A DNA stretch of 26,728 nucleotides from Dimorphilus gyrociliatus (taxonomy: Eukaryota > Annelida > Polychaeta > Dinophilidae): assembly GCA_904063045.1 (NCBI GenBank), contig CAJFCJ010000103.1, positions 1 through 26,728 of the forward strand. Direction: 5' to 3'. Each line of letters begins with the position of its first letter. The stretch's first letter is position 1. The notes under the pieces were generated by a model. The model saw only the letters and a program-made list of their open reading frames with translations, searched no databases and was not told where the DNA came from. Below, piece after piece: positions 10,194-21,126 of this stretch. A program made the position numbers and the translations under genes.

Positions 10194-10844
10194 ATGACAT
10201 GGAGTGAAGACATTACGGATCTTGTATTCAAGAAATACAATGAATTAGGAAAACCTTAATGATGAAAACTATAACCATTTTATTGTGGAAGATGTTCTCC
10301 CTGTTATTGAAGAGATTGAGGAAAAAATGGGGAGGAAGTACATCTTTCAGCAAGATAATGCTGGGTGTCATACTGCCAAGACAACTAAAAGAGTCCTTCA
10401 GATGAATGGTATCCACCCTCTTGATTAGCCTGCAAAGAGCGAAGATCTCAGCCCAATTGAGAACATATGGCACCTCACCAAAAACCTGGTATACGATGGT
10501 CCACTATTTGAATATAATGCTCTTATGAGCTTATAAAAGAGCAGCCAGGGCTGTTACCAAGTCTATTTGATGAAATGGGGCATAGGATCAGGCAATGTAT
10601 TGAAAAAGATGGTAGTCACATCAGAAAATAGGACTAATATGAACACTTTTTCTCCTGTTCCAATTATTATGAAGCGCAGCCAAATAAGAAAAAAAATCAA
10701 TAATACAGTTCATAGTATAGACAAAAAAAATTATGTAAAATTTTACCTAAATCCTATTTGAAAGAAAATCTTATATAAATTTAAGTTTTTTCTTAGTGAA
10801 AAAGATTTTTAATATGTTGGCCTATTCAAAATTCGAGGTGTTCC
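10194..10844 (+). mobile_element. Internally deleted Tc1-like transposon, copy 2
   Basis: The transposase begins at ATG 10194 (MTWSEDITDLVFKKYNELGK) and after about 21 codons jumps into the C-terminal catalytic half, in another frame, from about 10258. That part reads FIVEDVLPVIEEIE, then the second catalytic Asp in QQDNAGCHTAK, then EDLSPIENIW with the catalytic Glu. Thirty-four residues separate this Asp and Glu, the DD34E spacing of the Tc1 family. A TAG at 10425-10427 replaces a tryptophan codon expected before PAKSEDLSP. The C-terminus ends near 10632 and the right inverted end is at 10817-10844 (ends GAGGTGTTCC). Most of the DNA-binding domain and the first catalytic Asp are deleted, so the copy is inactive. 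Confidence 0.8.
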
Positions 10845-11233
10845 AATTTTTAAGAAGATTACTTTTTATCTGTTAGGGTTACCTTGCAATTGGCGAACAG
10901 TCTAGTTCATATTTATGTTTAGTAACAGGATGTTACAAGGTCCAAGATTCAAGAAGGCCAGTCATGCTGTCAGCCTATAATATTGATTAATTATATCAAA
11001 TTGTAAAAGTCTTTAAATACCAAATAGTTAAACACAAAAAAAATTGATTTTAAATTTTAAATGATATTGAATTAGTTACCAACAAAAGAATGCAAACAGG
11101 CAATAAATAGGTTTTTGCTTTTTGGATATAGTGACAAATTATAAAGTCAATTTTGCTGTAGGAATATTTCTATTCATGGAAATAATTTTTGAATAGTCTA
11201 TAAAAAATTATATTAAATAGAAATATGAATTAT
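10845..11233. other. Spacer between two Tc1-like copies, nothing recognised
   Basis: A+T-rich with no supported open frame. It may include the lost left end of the minus-strand Tc1-like copy at 11234-12252, but I could not find the inverted end. Confidence 0.35.
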
Positions 11234-12252
11234 TCATGCATACAATATATTAAAGATTTTTGAGGTCTTGGTACATTTACTTATCGTATGGCCAATTCCA
11301 TCATACAAATTTGGAAGCAACTCTGGATTCCTGCCCATTTTTGTCTCAATCTCTTCTATAACAGGAAGAACATCTTCCACAATGAAGGAACTATAAAATT
11401 CCGCATTTAATCTTTTCCTTATCCTCCACACTTCAAATATGCCATCAGAGGTTATCAACCCCCACACCAATACTCTGCCTCTCCCCATATTTTTCGTCAC
11501 CCTAAAGTCCTTTTCACCATTGTTAGTCAATCTTTAGAGGTGAGATCTGTTCTTTGCCTGATTCTTTTGTGTTTGAAATTTTACTTTTTTAGCTCCCTTT
11601 GAATGGTTCTCAGGCTTACATCTACTTCTAATTCTTTCAAAACCTTTGCTGCTGTCACCCTTTCCTGATTATCTTTCAGCTTCTTGATGATCTTTTTCAT
11701 CCTGGCTATCTCTCTGTCCAAAAGCTTCTTTGGACCGCCCCTATTGTCTTGCTCTGGCTCTTTATAGTTTATGATGTTTCTTATTGATGTTGATGCCATT
11801 CCTAAAACTCTTGCTGTTGCCCTTAATTTCCCTATTTCTGTATATTTTCTCATTACAAAATCTCTAATATCTTTACTCCACACCATTATTAAAAAAAATT
11901 CAAAAAAAATTATATACTGTAATTGAAAAAGTCTATAACTAAGAAACTTAACTTAAAAACAAATAAGTTAAAAAAAATTTGTTTGAGACATGTGTTTGAA
12001 TGCCAAACCGGATGTCAAGTAACTGTGCCAATAATCATGTTGTTTGGCCAAATGAAGAAAAAACTTATGAAAATTACTAAAATTATTTTGGCAATAATAT
12101 TTACAAAATATGATGATTTTGTCAAATTTTTTTTAATATTACGTAAATATAACTCTTTTTCTATTAAATTTAGACAAAAACAAATACTTTACAGCAAACA
12201 AATATTTTTAACTGTTAATTACAAATTGGCCTATCACAATTCGAGGTGTTCC
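11234..12252 (-). mobile_element. Decayed Tc1-like transposon, copy 3 (C-terminal end lost)
   Basis: Read from right to left: inverted end at 12226-12252, a leader of about 340 bp, transposase start at 11886 (MVWSKDIRDFVMRKYTEIGK), and two helix-turn-helix segments with the linker NRGGPKKLL (to about 11581). A frame break follows, then the central catalytic region 11530-11234 (RGRVLVWGLITSDGIFEVW, FIVEDVLPVIEEIE). It ends in a scrambled version of the QQDNAGCHT motif (YDGIGHT) and has no DDE glutamate. The leader is homologous to that of the copy at 733-1472. The gene is dead. The plus-strand open frame 11923-12300 lies in the leader and is not a gene. Confidence 0.8.
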
Positions 12253-12343
12253 TATATATGTGTCATTCACTTTATATATATATATTTATATATTTCTTAA
12301 AAAGAGCAAGAAGTTGCATTACTTTTTTAAGTATTTCTTTTAG

Positions 12344-15156
12344 ATGATTTTGAAAAAGTGTTTTGTTCAAGTGAGGACTTTAAACACAAACATGCTAAAA
12401 TATGTATTATTGGTTTAAGGAGAAGATACATAGACTCTTCAAATAAATTCTGGTTAAATAGAAATTATAGAAAAATAGAAAATATTTTTTATGATGATTC
12501 TTTCAAAGAGACTAAAGAATATATTGAAAAATTTTCACAAAGAATGAGAAATTTAAATCTAGAAAATTCTATTCAAACAGATTTATGCAATGGTATTCAA
12601 TCTCCTGGAAAATATAATATTGCCCTAAATAAAGAAATATTGCATAGTCATCATATTGCATATCCTGAGTATATTTATGATAAAAACCATTTAACAGATG
12701 GCGTTGTTCACTCAAATCAAAACTTAGGTGGATGTACACAATTACTTTCTAATAGTGATACTGATGGTTTACAAGATTCTATTCAACTATGGATTTCTAT
12801 TGACTTGGTTAAAATATATACAGTAAAGCAATTAATTATATATCTCCCAGATATTCCAGGTTAATATATATTTTTATGAATTTCTTACAAAAATCTTTCT
12901 CATAGCAGTATTATTGGATGATCTATTTTTTATATTTTTCATATTTCATATTCTATCTTATTTATTTAATAATTATTTCCCAGCATACAACAAAAATATT
13001 GAAATATCTGTTACAAACTCTTCTGATTCCCTTTCTTCACCTAATTTATGCTTTGAAGTTGATGAAAATTATACAGATCAAGACAATAATTTTCTAACTT
13101 TAACAAATAAAATAAACATATTTCAATGCAAAAATGATATTTCTCCTGGTCAGTTTTTAAATATTTCTATTTTTGATTCATCAAATGTTACAATATGTGA
13201 AATTGAAGTTCATACAAGTCAGTATCTTTAAAAAATTATTCCTATATATTTAGTTATTGTTATTATTTAGTTATTGTATTATACTCTTGTTTTTCCTTAT
13301 CTCTCTCTTTTTTTGATCGGCTACATTTACATAACACTAAAACAACAGATAATTTAGCACTAAATGCAGACTCATTTGTTTCAACTGTAAAACAAGACAG
13401 TCAGTATTATGCAGGATATGCTTTGGAAGGACAACCAGTATCAAACATTTATACATAATCCAAAGAAAAGGATCATTTTTTTGCATTCATCTAAAAGGAA
13501 AATTTATAATATATGATATTGAATTATTTGATTTCTCTATTGAAAGTTATCTACAAATTTTTATCATAAACAGATATTTTTTTGTTAATACTGAGGAATT
13601 TGATGAGAATGAAAGCTGCTTTGATTCAAAAAAAGAATATACCAATGAATATGTCTATATCAAATATAAAAATATATTGCTAGGTGAATATGTATTACTT
13701 TTTGGATCCAGTAATGGAAATTCTGTAATAGCATTGAGAAGTATCAATATTATTGGAATGTATATATCAGAGCCTGGTAAATAAAACAATAGTTCTATAT
13801 AGAGATGAACATAGATTTTTTTTTAAAAAAACATAGATTTTGTAAACATTGCCAAAGGAAAACCTTGTTGGCTGTCTTCAACATTTTCTGACCAGAATAA
13901 TCTAGAATATCCATTTTATGCAACATTTGCTACTGATGGCTTTAATGCACACTATATGGCTGCTAGTATTTTAAACACACATATAATAAAATGGATGTTT
14001 ATTAATCTTATTGATACATATACAATAGATTATATTTGTATTCATAGAACTTTTCATAAATCACATCGATATGATAAATTTGAATTTAAAATCATGGTTC
14101 ATCTTGATGGCTTTGACCCTTTCAAAAAATTAAATACATCTGATTGCACCAATATAAATGGTAACTCTGAACATGGTGGTACAGTTCAATGGAAATGTAA
14201 CAATCATATTTATGGCAGATTTCTATTCATTCAAGATTCAAATACAAATCAATTGGAAATTTTTGAAATATTGGCATATGGAAAAAAATATTTTAATAAA
14301 AATTTACAAGAGATTCCATTAATAGAAGTCATTTCAAATAAATTGTCTTTTTGGAATTCTGAAAATTCTCCTTTAAAAATTATAGATGGGAATTTTTACA
14401 ATATTGAAAGTGTACAAAAATATTCATCTTGTTCAAAGATATCATCAACTGGAGAAATTATTCTTAAATTTAAATTTGATCAATTTTATCTTATTGATCA
14501 TGTTATCCTTCAACCTTTTTTTGATGTAGAAACTGGTAATCTATCTAATGAATTTTTATTAATATTTATATTTAAAAATCTACACATATTTATAGATTTT
14601 AAGCATATTTCCTTATATATTGTAAAACTAGAAAATGAATATTACATAAAAAATTTATGTGGCAATTTCAATACAAACAAAGCAATAATTAAATCTCTTA
14701 TTGAGATTAAATGTCTTCAACAAACTATTGGAAATGAAATATTTTTAATAAAGCATATAGATAATACATTAACCTCAAATGAGTTAAAACTTTGTGAGGT
14801 TAAAGTATTTGGAAAGAAACAAGGTAAGCAGAATTTTTTTGGCTTTTGAAAAAATTGCAATGTTTGTTGTTTTTTAAGAAAACTTTAGAAAGAGAAATTT
14901 TAGCATAGTCCTTAAGAAAGAAACAAAATTGATTAATATAAATACTTCTAATGGATTCCATTCAATAATAATCACCAGCTTTTTATCATGTTTAAATCAT
15001 TGTGATTTGAGTAAAAGTCTATTTTTTTCATATAATTTTTTAAATAAACATTGTTTACTGTCTTCATTGAATGTTACAAGTAGTGAATTGGAATACTCAC
15101 CTCATTCTACTATTGGTTATTTGATAATCACCCCTCATCTAAATGAAAATTGTTAG
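12344..15156 (+). CDS. Fucolectin-type (F5/8C-like) x4 plus PAN-like protein; 5' end not found, one frame break
   Basis: Exons: 12344-12859, 12984-13217, 13349-13776 (frame break inside), 13837-14823, 14921-15156; borders are phase 1. About 55 codons of unrecognised sequence precede four domains resembling fucolectin/tachylectin-4 (FTP) modules. Each starts like NIALNKE, NLALNAD or NIAKGKP, has a DG and an aromatic-Ile-Asp-Leu strand (LWISIDLVKIYTV), and closes with a Glu-x-x-Val end (ICEIEV, LCEVKVFGK). Such domains bind fucose-type glycans in secreted or surface proteins. The last exon has a PAN/apple-like pattern (SCLNHCDL, NKHCLLSS) and ends in TAG at 15154-15156. No signal peptide exon was found; a Tc1-like copy ends 92 bases upstream. 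In domain 2 the frame shifts between about 13434 and 13456, where TAA 13456-13458 would stop the first frame while the second frame runs open to 13776. It may be a pseudogene or contain a sequence error. Confidence 0.7.
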
Positions 15157-16143
15157 TGCTTTTTTTTCCTTCAGTTTATAGTTGATAGTGATTATCTTCA
15201 TTTGTTGAAAGTTTGTGTGTTTATATGTATTTCAAAAATGTTAATACAATGAATTAACCTCAAAAATTTTGAATCTTGAAAATATAAAGTTGAAGTTCAG
15301 ATAACTTGTAAAAATTTTGGCATTCATTATAATAATAGATTATAACTAATAGATTTTGACTGGGGAAAATATAAGAAATTTATATCTTTAGAAATGGCTG
15401 TAAGAGTGAAATGGATGAAGAAACTCCCTCTTGTTCATCCCATATCTCAAATTGATTATCAACCATATGTGATGCTGAAAACTTAAAATATTGATTTAGA
15501 GTGAGTTACATCTCAATGGGGCATTTGCTACAAAGACCAATGAATGAGTTGCAATCTGACAGAGCAATACAGTGTACACTCTATAGCTAGAGATAAGAGG
15601 CAGGCAAACTTTGGAAATGCATTTCCTTTTGTGCATTTGGTCAAAGATTTTAAAAGATATAGTGTACCAAATGTTTTTAACTAGTCAATTAAAATCTTGA
15701 AACTTTTGAATCAATTAGATGCTGTTCTAGTATATTTTATAATGATCATAATCTGTAGTAGCAGTGTAGCAGTAAGATAGTCTCTTTTAAGACAAAGCAA
15801 GTTTTATCATTTTTAAAAGAAATAAGAAAAAGTATATAAAATATATATACTGTAAAATGAAAAACTTTTCTTTGTAGTTACAATAGTTAGCAAACTAAAG
15901 CTCTGCTTTTGAGAAAACTGGAAGATATCAAACTCTGCATTACCAGTTGTATTTCATGGCAAAGAAAGTAGTCCCTTACTTCCTGTTTACATGATTTGAA
16001 AGTGTAAAGGTAAAATTTAATATTCTTATATTTGCTTAGCCTTTTAAGGACATAACCCTGTGAGCATAATTTTAATGTTAAAAAAATGTTTATTTTATAT
16101 ATAGGTTGTTATATTTTTTTCTAGTGATATCTTAAATTCCAAG
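15157..16143. other. Intergenic stretch, nothing recognised
   Basis: Both strands are broken by frequent stops, and no RNA gene, repeat or splice-supported exon was seen. No convincing AATAAA follows the lectin-like gene closely. Confidence 0.5.
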
Positions 16144-16367
16144 ATGGCTTCACTTTGTCCAAATTGTGACATTTGTTTTTATGACAGACAAAAGAAGATA
16201 AATGTGTTGAATGCCAAAAATTTCTCCACCAAAAGTGTTTCAAGGGTAGATGTCTTTTCATAAATAAACAGGATATATATATATTTATATTTAATAAGTT
16301 TTTTTTTAAAGATCCAACTCAGGACATTTGCAATATTTGTGAACCATTCCCCAAAATGATGACATGA
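16144..16367 (+). pseudogene. Broken PHD-like zinc-finger gene fragment
   Basis: From ATG 16144 the frame reads MASLCPNCDICFYDR. One frame over, it continues KEDKCVECQKFLHQKCFK to a donor after 16245. An acceptor before 16312 leads to DPTQDICNICEPF and TGA at 16365-16367. Joined across the frame change, the spacing is C-x2-C-x12-C-x2-C-x4-H-x2-C-x8-C-x2-C, a C4HC3 (PHD-type) pattern, with a final loop shorter than usual. PHD fingers usually read histone tails in the nucleus. The single-base frame disruption and tiny size suggest a relic. The retained intron argues against a retrocopy. An overlooked micro-intron or sequence error is possible. Confidence 0.5.
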
Positions 16368-17519
16368 TCTTTCACATGCATACTAAATTTCCAGCATTTG
16401 TGGATTTTCCCCCAATGGAGTAAAATTTCTCTTACAATTTTTTGCAGAGAGGTTAAACTAATATTTAATTTATCATTGTCCAATATTTGAATCTAGACTT
16501 CTAGATGGGCTATCATTTGATTTTTCACATGAGAGTTTATTGGATATTGATGAATCTTTTCTCTACCTTCTAAAAATAAAGCAACTAATGAATATCTATA
16601 TGTGATAAAAATTTGCCTTTTTCTTTACAGCAAAGATTTTCTTGAAAGACACTTTTTCCACCAACATTCGAATTTAAATTTGAACGAATAAATAAATGAT
16701 GTTTTAACATTGAAAATTCAATTAATTTCAAAAGAAATTTTCCATATCTCTATCTACAAAATTCAATGAATTAAATATAAATACAATTACCCTAATTCAT
16801 TTAAATTCTTACTCTTGCATTCTCTATAACAGTAATCCTGTGCGTAACACTTCAAGACCTACAATTCACTATCTTACCAGGTAATAAAAGTATTTAAATT
16901 TTCCAAAGTGCCGAGTCATGATTTACTCTAACGATTTAAAAACTAAATGTAATGTAAAGGTATAATGTTAAAATAAGTTTGGCACGTTGCCAAATTCAAC
17001 ATTCAACTTGGTTATCCATAATTCTTTTATTGAGTGGTTCACAGACACAAGTGGGAGAATTTTTAGTCTAGTATATAAAGTAGTATTTTCTATCAGACAT
17101 ATAATGTTTTTGTTAATCATCAATTGAATAAAGTATAAAAGAAGGCCTTAATTTTTCTAGCAGTGTATTATTAGGAACTAAAGTGTAGACATTTTAAGGT
17201 AAGAACATTTACTTTCTCCTACTTTCTATGAAAAATATGATATTTTGCATAATTCATTTCTAAAAATCAATTATAAAATGAATAACAGTTGTTCAAATTT
17301 TAAGTACCATCAAGAAAATTTCATAATATCTTTGAATTGAAAGAGTATAAAGTTCAAAATTATTTGGCTCATTCCAAGGAAGCCATTTTGATTTTATTTC
17401 TTCATATTGATTTTAAAGGATAAACGATTTTAAATACAGCAACATAAAACGGTACCAATTTTTTGGAAAAAATACTAAAATTTAAGGGCATTGTAGAAAA
17501 TTAGATGTAGAAAGGGATA

Positions 17520-17566
<47 letters not shown>

Positions 17567-18110
17567 TGAGAAATAGAAAGTAAAAAAAAACATTTGAAAT
17601 TTGTTTATGAAATGTTGAAATTCAGAAAATGAATATAAATGGGAATAGTATAAAAACTACTTTTGCATAGAAATCATTATTCATATCCACATTAACAATC
17701 AATAATGATAGTGCTATGGAAAGAAAAAAGTATGATATAATAATATATCTATTTTTAATCTATCAATCTTCTTACCAAGAAGAAGAGTAACTGGTAACCA
17801 AGAACTAGTATTTAATATGACACAAAATAAACATTATTGGAGTAATGTCACTACTCCTTTTTTAAACTTTGTATTTATTTTTCTCTAACATAAAATCCTT
17901 TATCACTTCTGATATGATCCGACAAGCAGAGGGATGATTGATAAAACTTGTATAAAAGAAAGTTTTCTTCTTTTAATATAATTCATCTATCTAATAATAA
18001 GTAATGTAGTTGTCCATTTAAACAATTTGTGAACCCTTCAACAAAATTACTTATTCTTATTGCATATTGATAGATAAACCATCTTTTTTCTATTTCTTTT
18101 GTATCAAATT
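16368..18110. other. Intergenic stretch with palindrome and microsatellite
   Basis: No supported gene. It holds a perfect palindrome TTTGGCA-CGT-TGCCAAA at 16978-16994, which fits the nuclear factor I consensus TTGGC-N5-GCCAA, and an AAAG/AG microsatellite at 17519-17566. The rest is A+T-rich with frequent stops. Confidence 0.5.
17519..17566. repeat. AAAG tetranucleotide microsatellite grading into AG repeats
   Basis: About nine AAAG units followed by a short AG run. The compound structure is typical of replication slippage. No gene overlaps it. Confidence 0.95.
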
Positions 18111-18983
18111 CTAAATCGTTTCCATCCATTTGTTCTTATACTCAGCTACTTTGAGGATATTTTCTTCCCTTTGAGAATCTTCAGCCCCTCTATTCAGTTC
18201 ATTTGGTCCTGTTTTAAAAAAAATGCCATTCAAGGTAAAAAAACAATATGAACCTTACTATTCTCTTGTGAGTCTTTATACAAGATTTCTGTCAATTTCA
18301 TATCATTTTTTGAATTTTTTCTAAATAAAAAGGTATTTATAGATATATGTAGTCAATGGTCATAATAAATAGGTTACATCATTACGATAGAATGAAAAAG
18401 TACTCACAAATGACAACTATCGATTTTTGTTTTACAGCATCTCCAACAAATTCTAACAAAACCAAATAATGCAAGAAAGATGAAAAAACAAAAAGCCAGT
18501 GCAATACTCAAAAATAATACGTGTATTGCAAGGAAAATTTCCAAATACATTTCATATATGTAACATTGTATAAGTGAAGTATCCATTTTTTGTATATATT
18601 TCACAGACACTGGCATGAATATAATATTAATTATTTTGATGAAAAGCACCGAAAGTAATAATCCATTTGGTAACAAAAACATGTACAGAACTGTTACAGA
18701 AAAACTGTCTATAACCCAAAAGATAAAAAATGATATGCTGAAAAATTTTATAAAAATGAAAAAAATGAAAATATTTTCCGTCACTGAGAATAATTTACCT
18801 TTTAGCATCAAAATCTGAGAAAAAAATATTTGTTGTATTTGATTCTGGATATTCAAATATTGTCTTAGCATTTGGAAGAAACACTATAACGAGGGGCATC
18901 AGTTGGCAAACTGGTAAAATAATATAAAGTGAGAATTTAAAAAATTTTTTAAAAGAACTTTCACTGTCCCAAAATGTGTTCAT
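18111..18983 (-). CDS. Four-exon gene for a small multi-pass membrane protein (unrecognised)
   Basis: Exons on the minus strand: 18983-18799, 18737-18408, 18320-18259, 18208-18111. Introns are GT-AG; the donors after exons 2 and 3 are strong (GTGAGT, GTAAGG), and phases 2, 2 and 1 join to exactly 225 codons (224 residues plus TAG). Hydrophobic segments lie near residues 14-35 (LYIILPVCQLMPLVIVFLPN), 64-84, 86-107 and 126-156, suggesting four helices. An asparagine sequon occurs after the first (ESNTTN). A cysteine-rich juxtamembrane stretch (RICWRCC) follows the last helix, with a hydrophilic acidic tail of about 60 residues. If exon 2 were not spliced it would end at TGA 18404-18406 with 172 residues, so a short-tail form is possible. 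No family is recognised. Orientation is opposite to the receptor and lectin-like genes. Confidence 0.6.
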
Positions 18984-19811
18984 TTTGATTTTTCGTTTTG
19001 CCTTATGCCTTCGAAACCTAGTGTCTTTGTGAGTAATGTCTGAATGTTTATATAAATATTTAGATATCCATGGTTTTTTCCTGGGAAAACCCTGGAAAAA
19101 TTAGTCACAAATAACCATTGCAAGAAGACCCAAATAAAAGACTAAGAAACCTTTGGCAGCCATTTTGTTATTGTGAAATCTACTTTCTGTTTTGATTTAG
19201 GTAAAGAAAAAGCTTTTATAGGTATTGCTACAAAATCATTACCTACATCATCTTATACAATTTTCATAATAGATTATGCTTAAACTATTTTACTATACAC
19301 AACTTTTAACAATCTGATTATCTAACCTACACAGTAAAACACAATAGATTTGTCAAATAATATTTCAATTATTTTCCTAGAGGTTCAATTTATATTAGGG
19401 ATAAGGCATGGCTAAGTTATATAGTGTAGCCCAGTTCTAATTCAATTAGCCATCCTTAAGATTTGGCTAAGTTATAATCTAATTAGTTCTCCTGTTGTGT
19501 AGTTCACTTATAATTCAATTAATCCACAAAAGAGCTGGACTATGTAACATTCTGTAACTAAAGATGAATATCAATTAGACAACGTACCAATTGTAAAGTG
19601 ATGATTGACCTCAAAGTATTCAAACACTCAGTGTTCTAGGTGTCTTAATCTAATCATTGTGGCATCTATCAAAAATAATGAAGAGCAATATGATCTTTGG
19701 AAATTTGCTTTGAAAATATCTTTTTTTTCACTAAAAAGCATACAAAGTATAGATCACAGTATCCCGTATTTTAATCCATTTAAAACATTTTTCATTTAAT
19801 CCATTTTTCAT
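18984..19811. other. Intergenic stretch with a degenerate direct repeat
   Basis: No supported gene. Near 19422-19456 and 19496-19530 a segment with GTGTAG...TTCAATTA is repeated about 75 bases apart with many differences. The 64-codon open frame from 19605 shows no domain and may be part of the transposon debris that follows. Confidence 0.4.
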
Positions 19812-20069
19812 ACTAAAATTAAAAAACATGAATCAGTATATTTTAAAACTGGATATAATCTTATTAAACCAGCCGGGCAAATTTCTTGTTCCTCTAATTT
19901 GAAAGAAATTTGTAATACAGGCATCAAGTCATCTGGAAGAACAATTGCTAAAGTTATATTAAAGAATTTAAATGAAAATGAAAATAGCCTGCCAAAAATG
20001 AAAATTCCAAGGTTAGCTAACATTAAAAGGCAAGAATCAAGGTCAAAGAAGATTTTCAAAACAAGATAA
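19812..20069 (+). pseudogene. Open fragment resembling the N-terminal part of a MULE transposase
   Basis: Open from 19800 with no start codon, ending in TAA at 20067-20069. The product is basic and hydrophilic, and ends with a pattern (SLPKMKIPRLANIKRQESR) reminiscent of the Leu-Pro...Ile-x-Arg segment between the FLYWCH-like finger and the catalytic domain of animal MULE transposases. The resemblance is loose. A C-terminal MULE fragment lies nearby at 21432-21740 on the opposite strand, so they are not one intact element. It could be an unrelated remnant. Confidence 0.25.
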
Positions 20070-21126
20070 ACATTTCTTTTCTCTTAAATTTACCTATCAA
20101 AATCAAACTCAGTGGTTGGCATAAAGCAGAGGGGATTTATATATTGTAAGGCTTCCTTCTAGATATACTTTGCATAACTAGTACTTGTTGTTTACAGGGT
20201 AGACATTATCTATTCATATGCATATTGCATATTGTACAACTTCTTTTATAGTAATGCTCCAGTTTTATCACAGTTGCATGCAAAACTTAAATAGATTCTG
20301 TTAATTACTGAAAAAATCTACACTCTTTCCAAGACGGAATCCATTGTTTGTAGTTTCTTGAATTAAGGAAGTGCCAATTACGGTTCAGTAGTTCACAAGT
20401 GCTTTTTGCAGTTGTTGAGCTCAAATGTAACATTTCCAATAGATGTAGTCATCAACAAAACTATAAAGAATAAAGTGACCAAGAAAATTACTGTTAAAAA
20501 GGTTTTACCCAGGTGCTGTTTCACTTGCCAATCCAAAAGGCCTAGCTACAACATTGTATTCAACTATCAATAAAACCATTGAAATGCTATTTATTAAAAA
20601 CTAGAAGTATTGTTAAGAAAACTATAGAAAAGAAATGTGGCTTATTCATAGTTTCATTGTTTAATTCTTAATATTTTTCAATATTCAAATCCAGCTTCTT
20701 GTACAGTTTAATAGTAATTTCCTCTTTACAAGACTTTTAAAAGCATCAGCTTCAGAGCCAAGTGCCTTCTGTTAAAAATTCAGTAGATACTTAACTGTTT
20801 AATTAATTTGTATTCTTACTTCGAAGTTCTTCAAAATTTCTGTCTTTATGATAATGAGGATGAAAATTAGAAGGAAACATTCCATTGACCTGATATACAA
20901 TTAACAGCAATTAAAGCTCAGACTTTTGAAACAATTTAAACTGTACACAACTTTGTACACTGTCCTACTTCCAAAGAGCATTTTTGGAGATCAGTATAGA
21001 TCAAGACAGTCAAAAATTACTATACAAAATAGTTCATGCATATGGTTCAACAAATTCTATTTAATTATAGACAAATATTATGATTTGCATCTTTAACTTT
21101 AAAACTACAGTTAATTAATTAATAAG
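20070..21126. other. Intergenic stretch, nothing recognised
   Basis: A+T-rich and full of stops on both strands. No repeat, RNA gene or exon with support was seen. Confidence 0.5.

Noticed and set aside
10228-10473. 81-codon minus-strand open frame
   Set aside because: It is the antisense of the Tc1-like catalytic region with QDNAGCHT and PIENIW on the plus strand.
11923-12300. 125-codon open frame on the plus strand
   Set aside because: It lies in the leader and inverted end of a minus-strand Tc1-like copy. The homologous leader at 1110-1450 is not open.
18615-18818. 67-codon plus-strand open frame
   Set aside because: It is antisense to the spliced minus-strand membrane-protein gene and crosses its intron.
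19808-20059. 83-codon minus-strand hydrophobic open frame
   Set aside because: The plus strand in the same stretch is open with a basic composition; the hydrophobic antisense is the usual shadow of Lys/Asn-rich codons.
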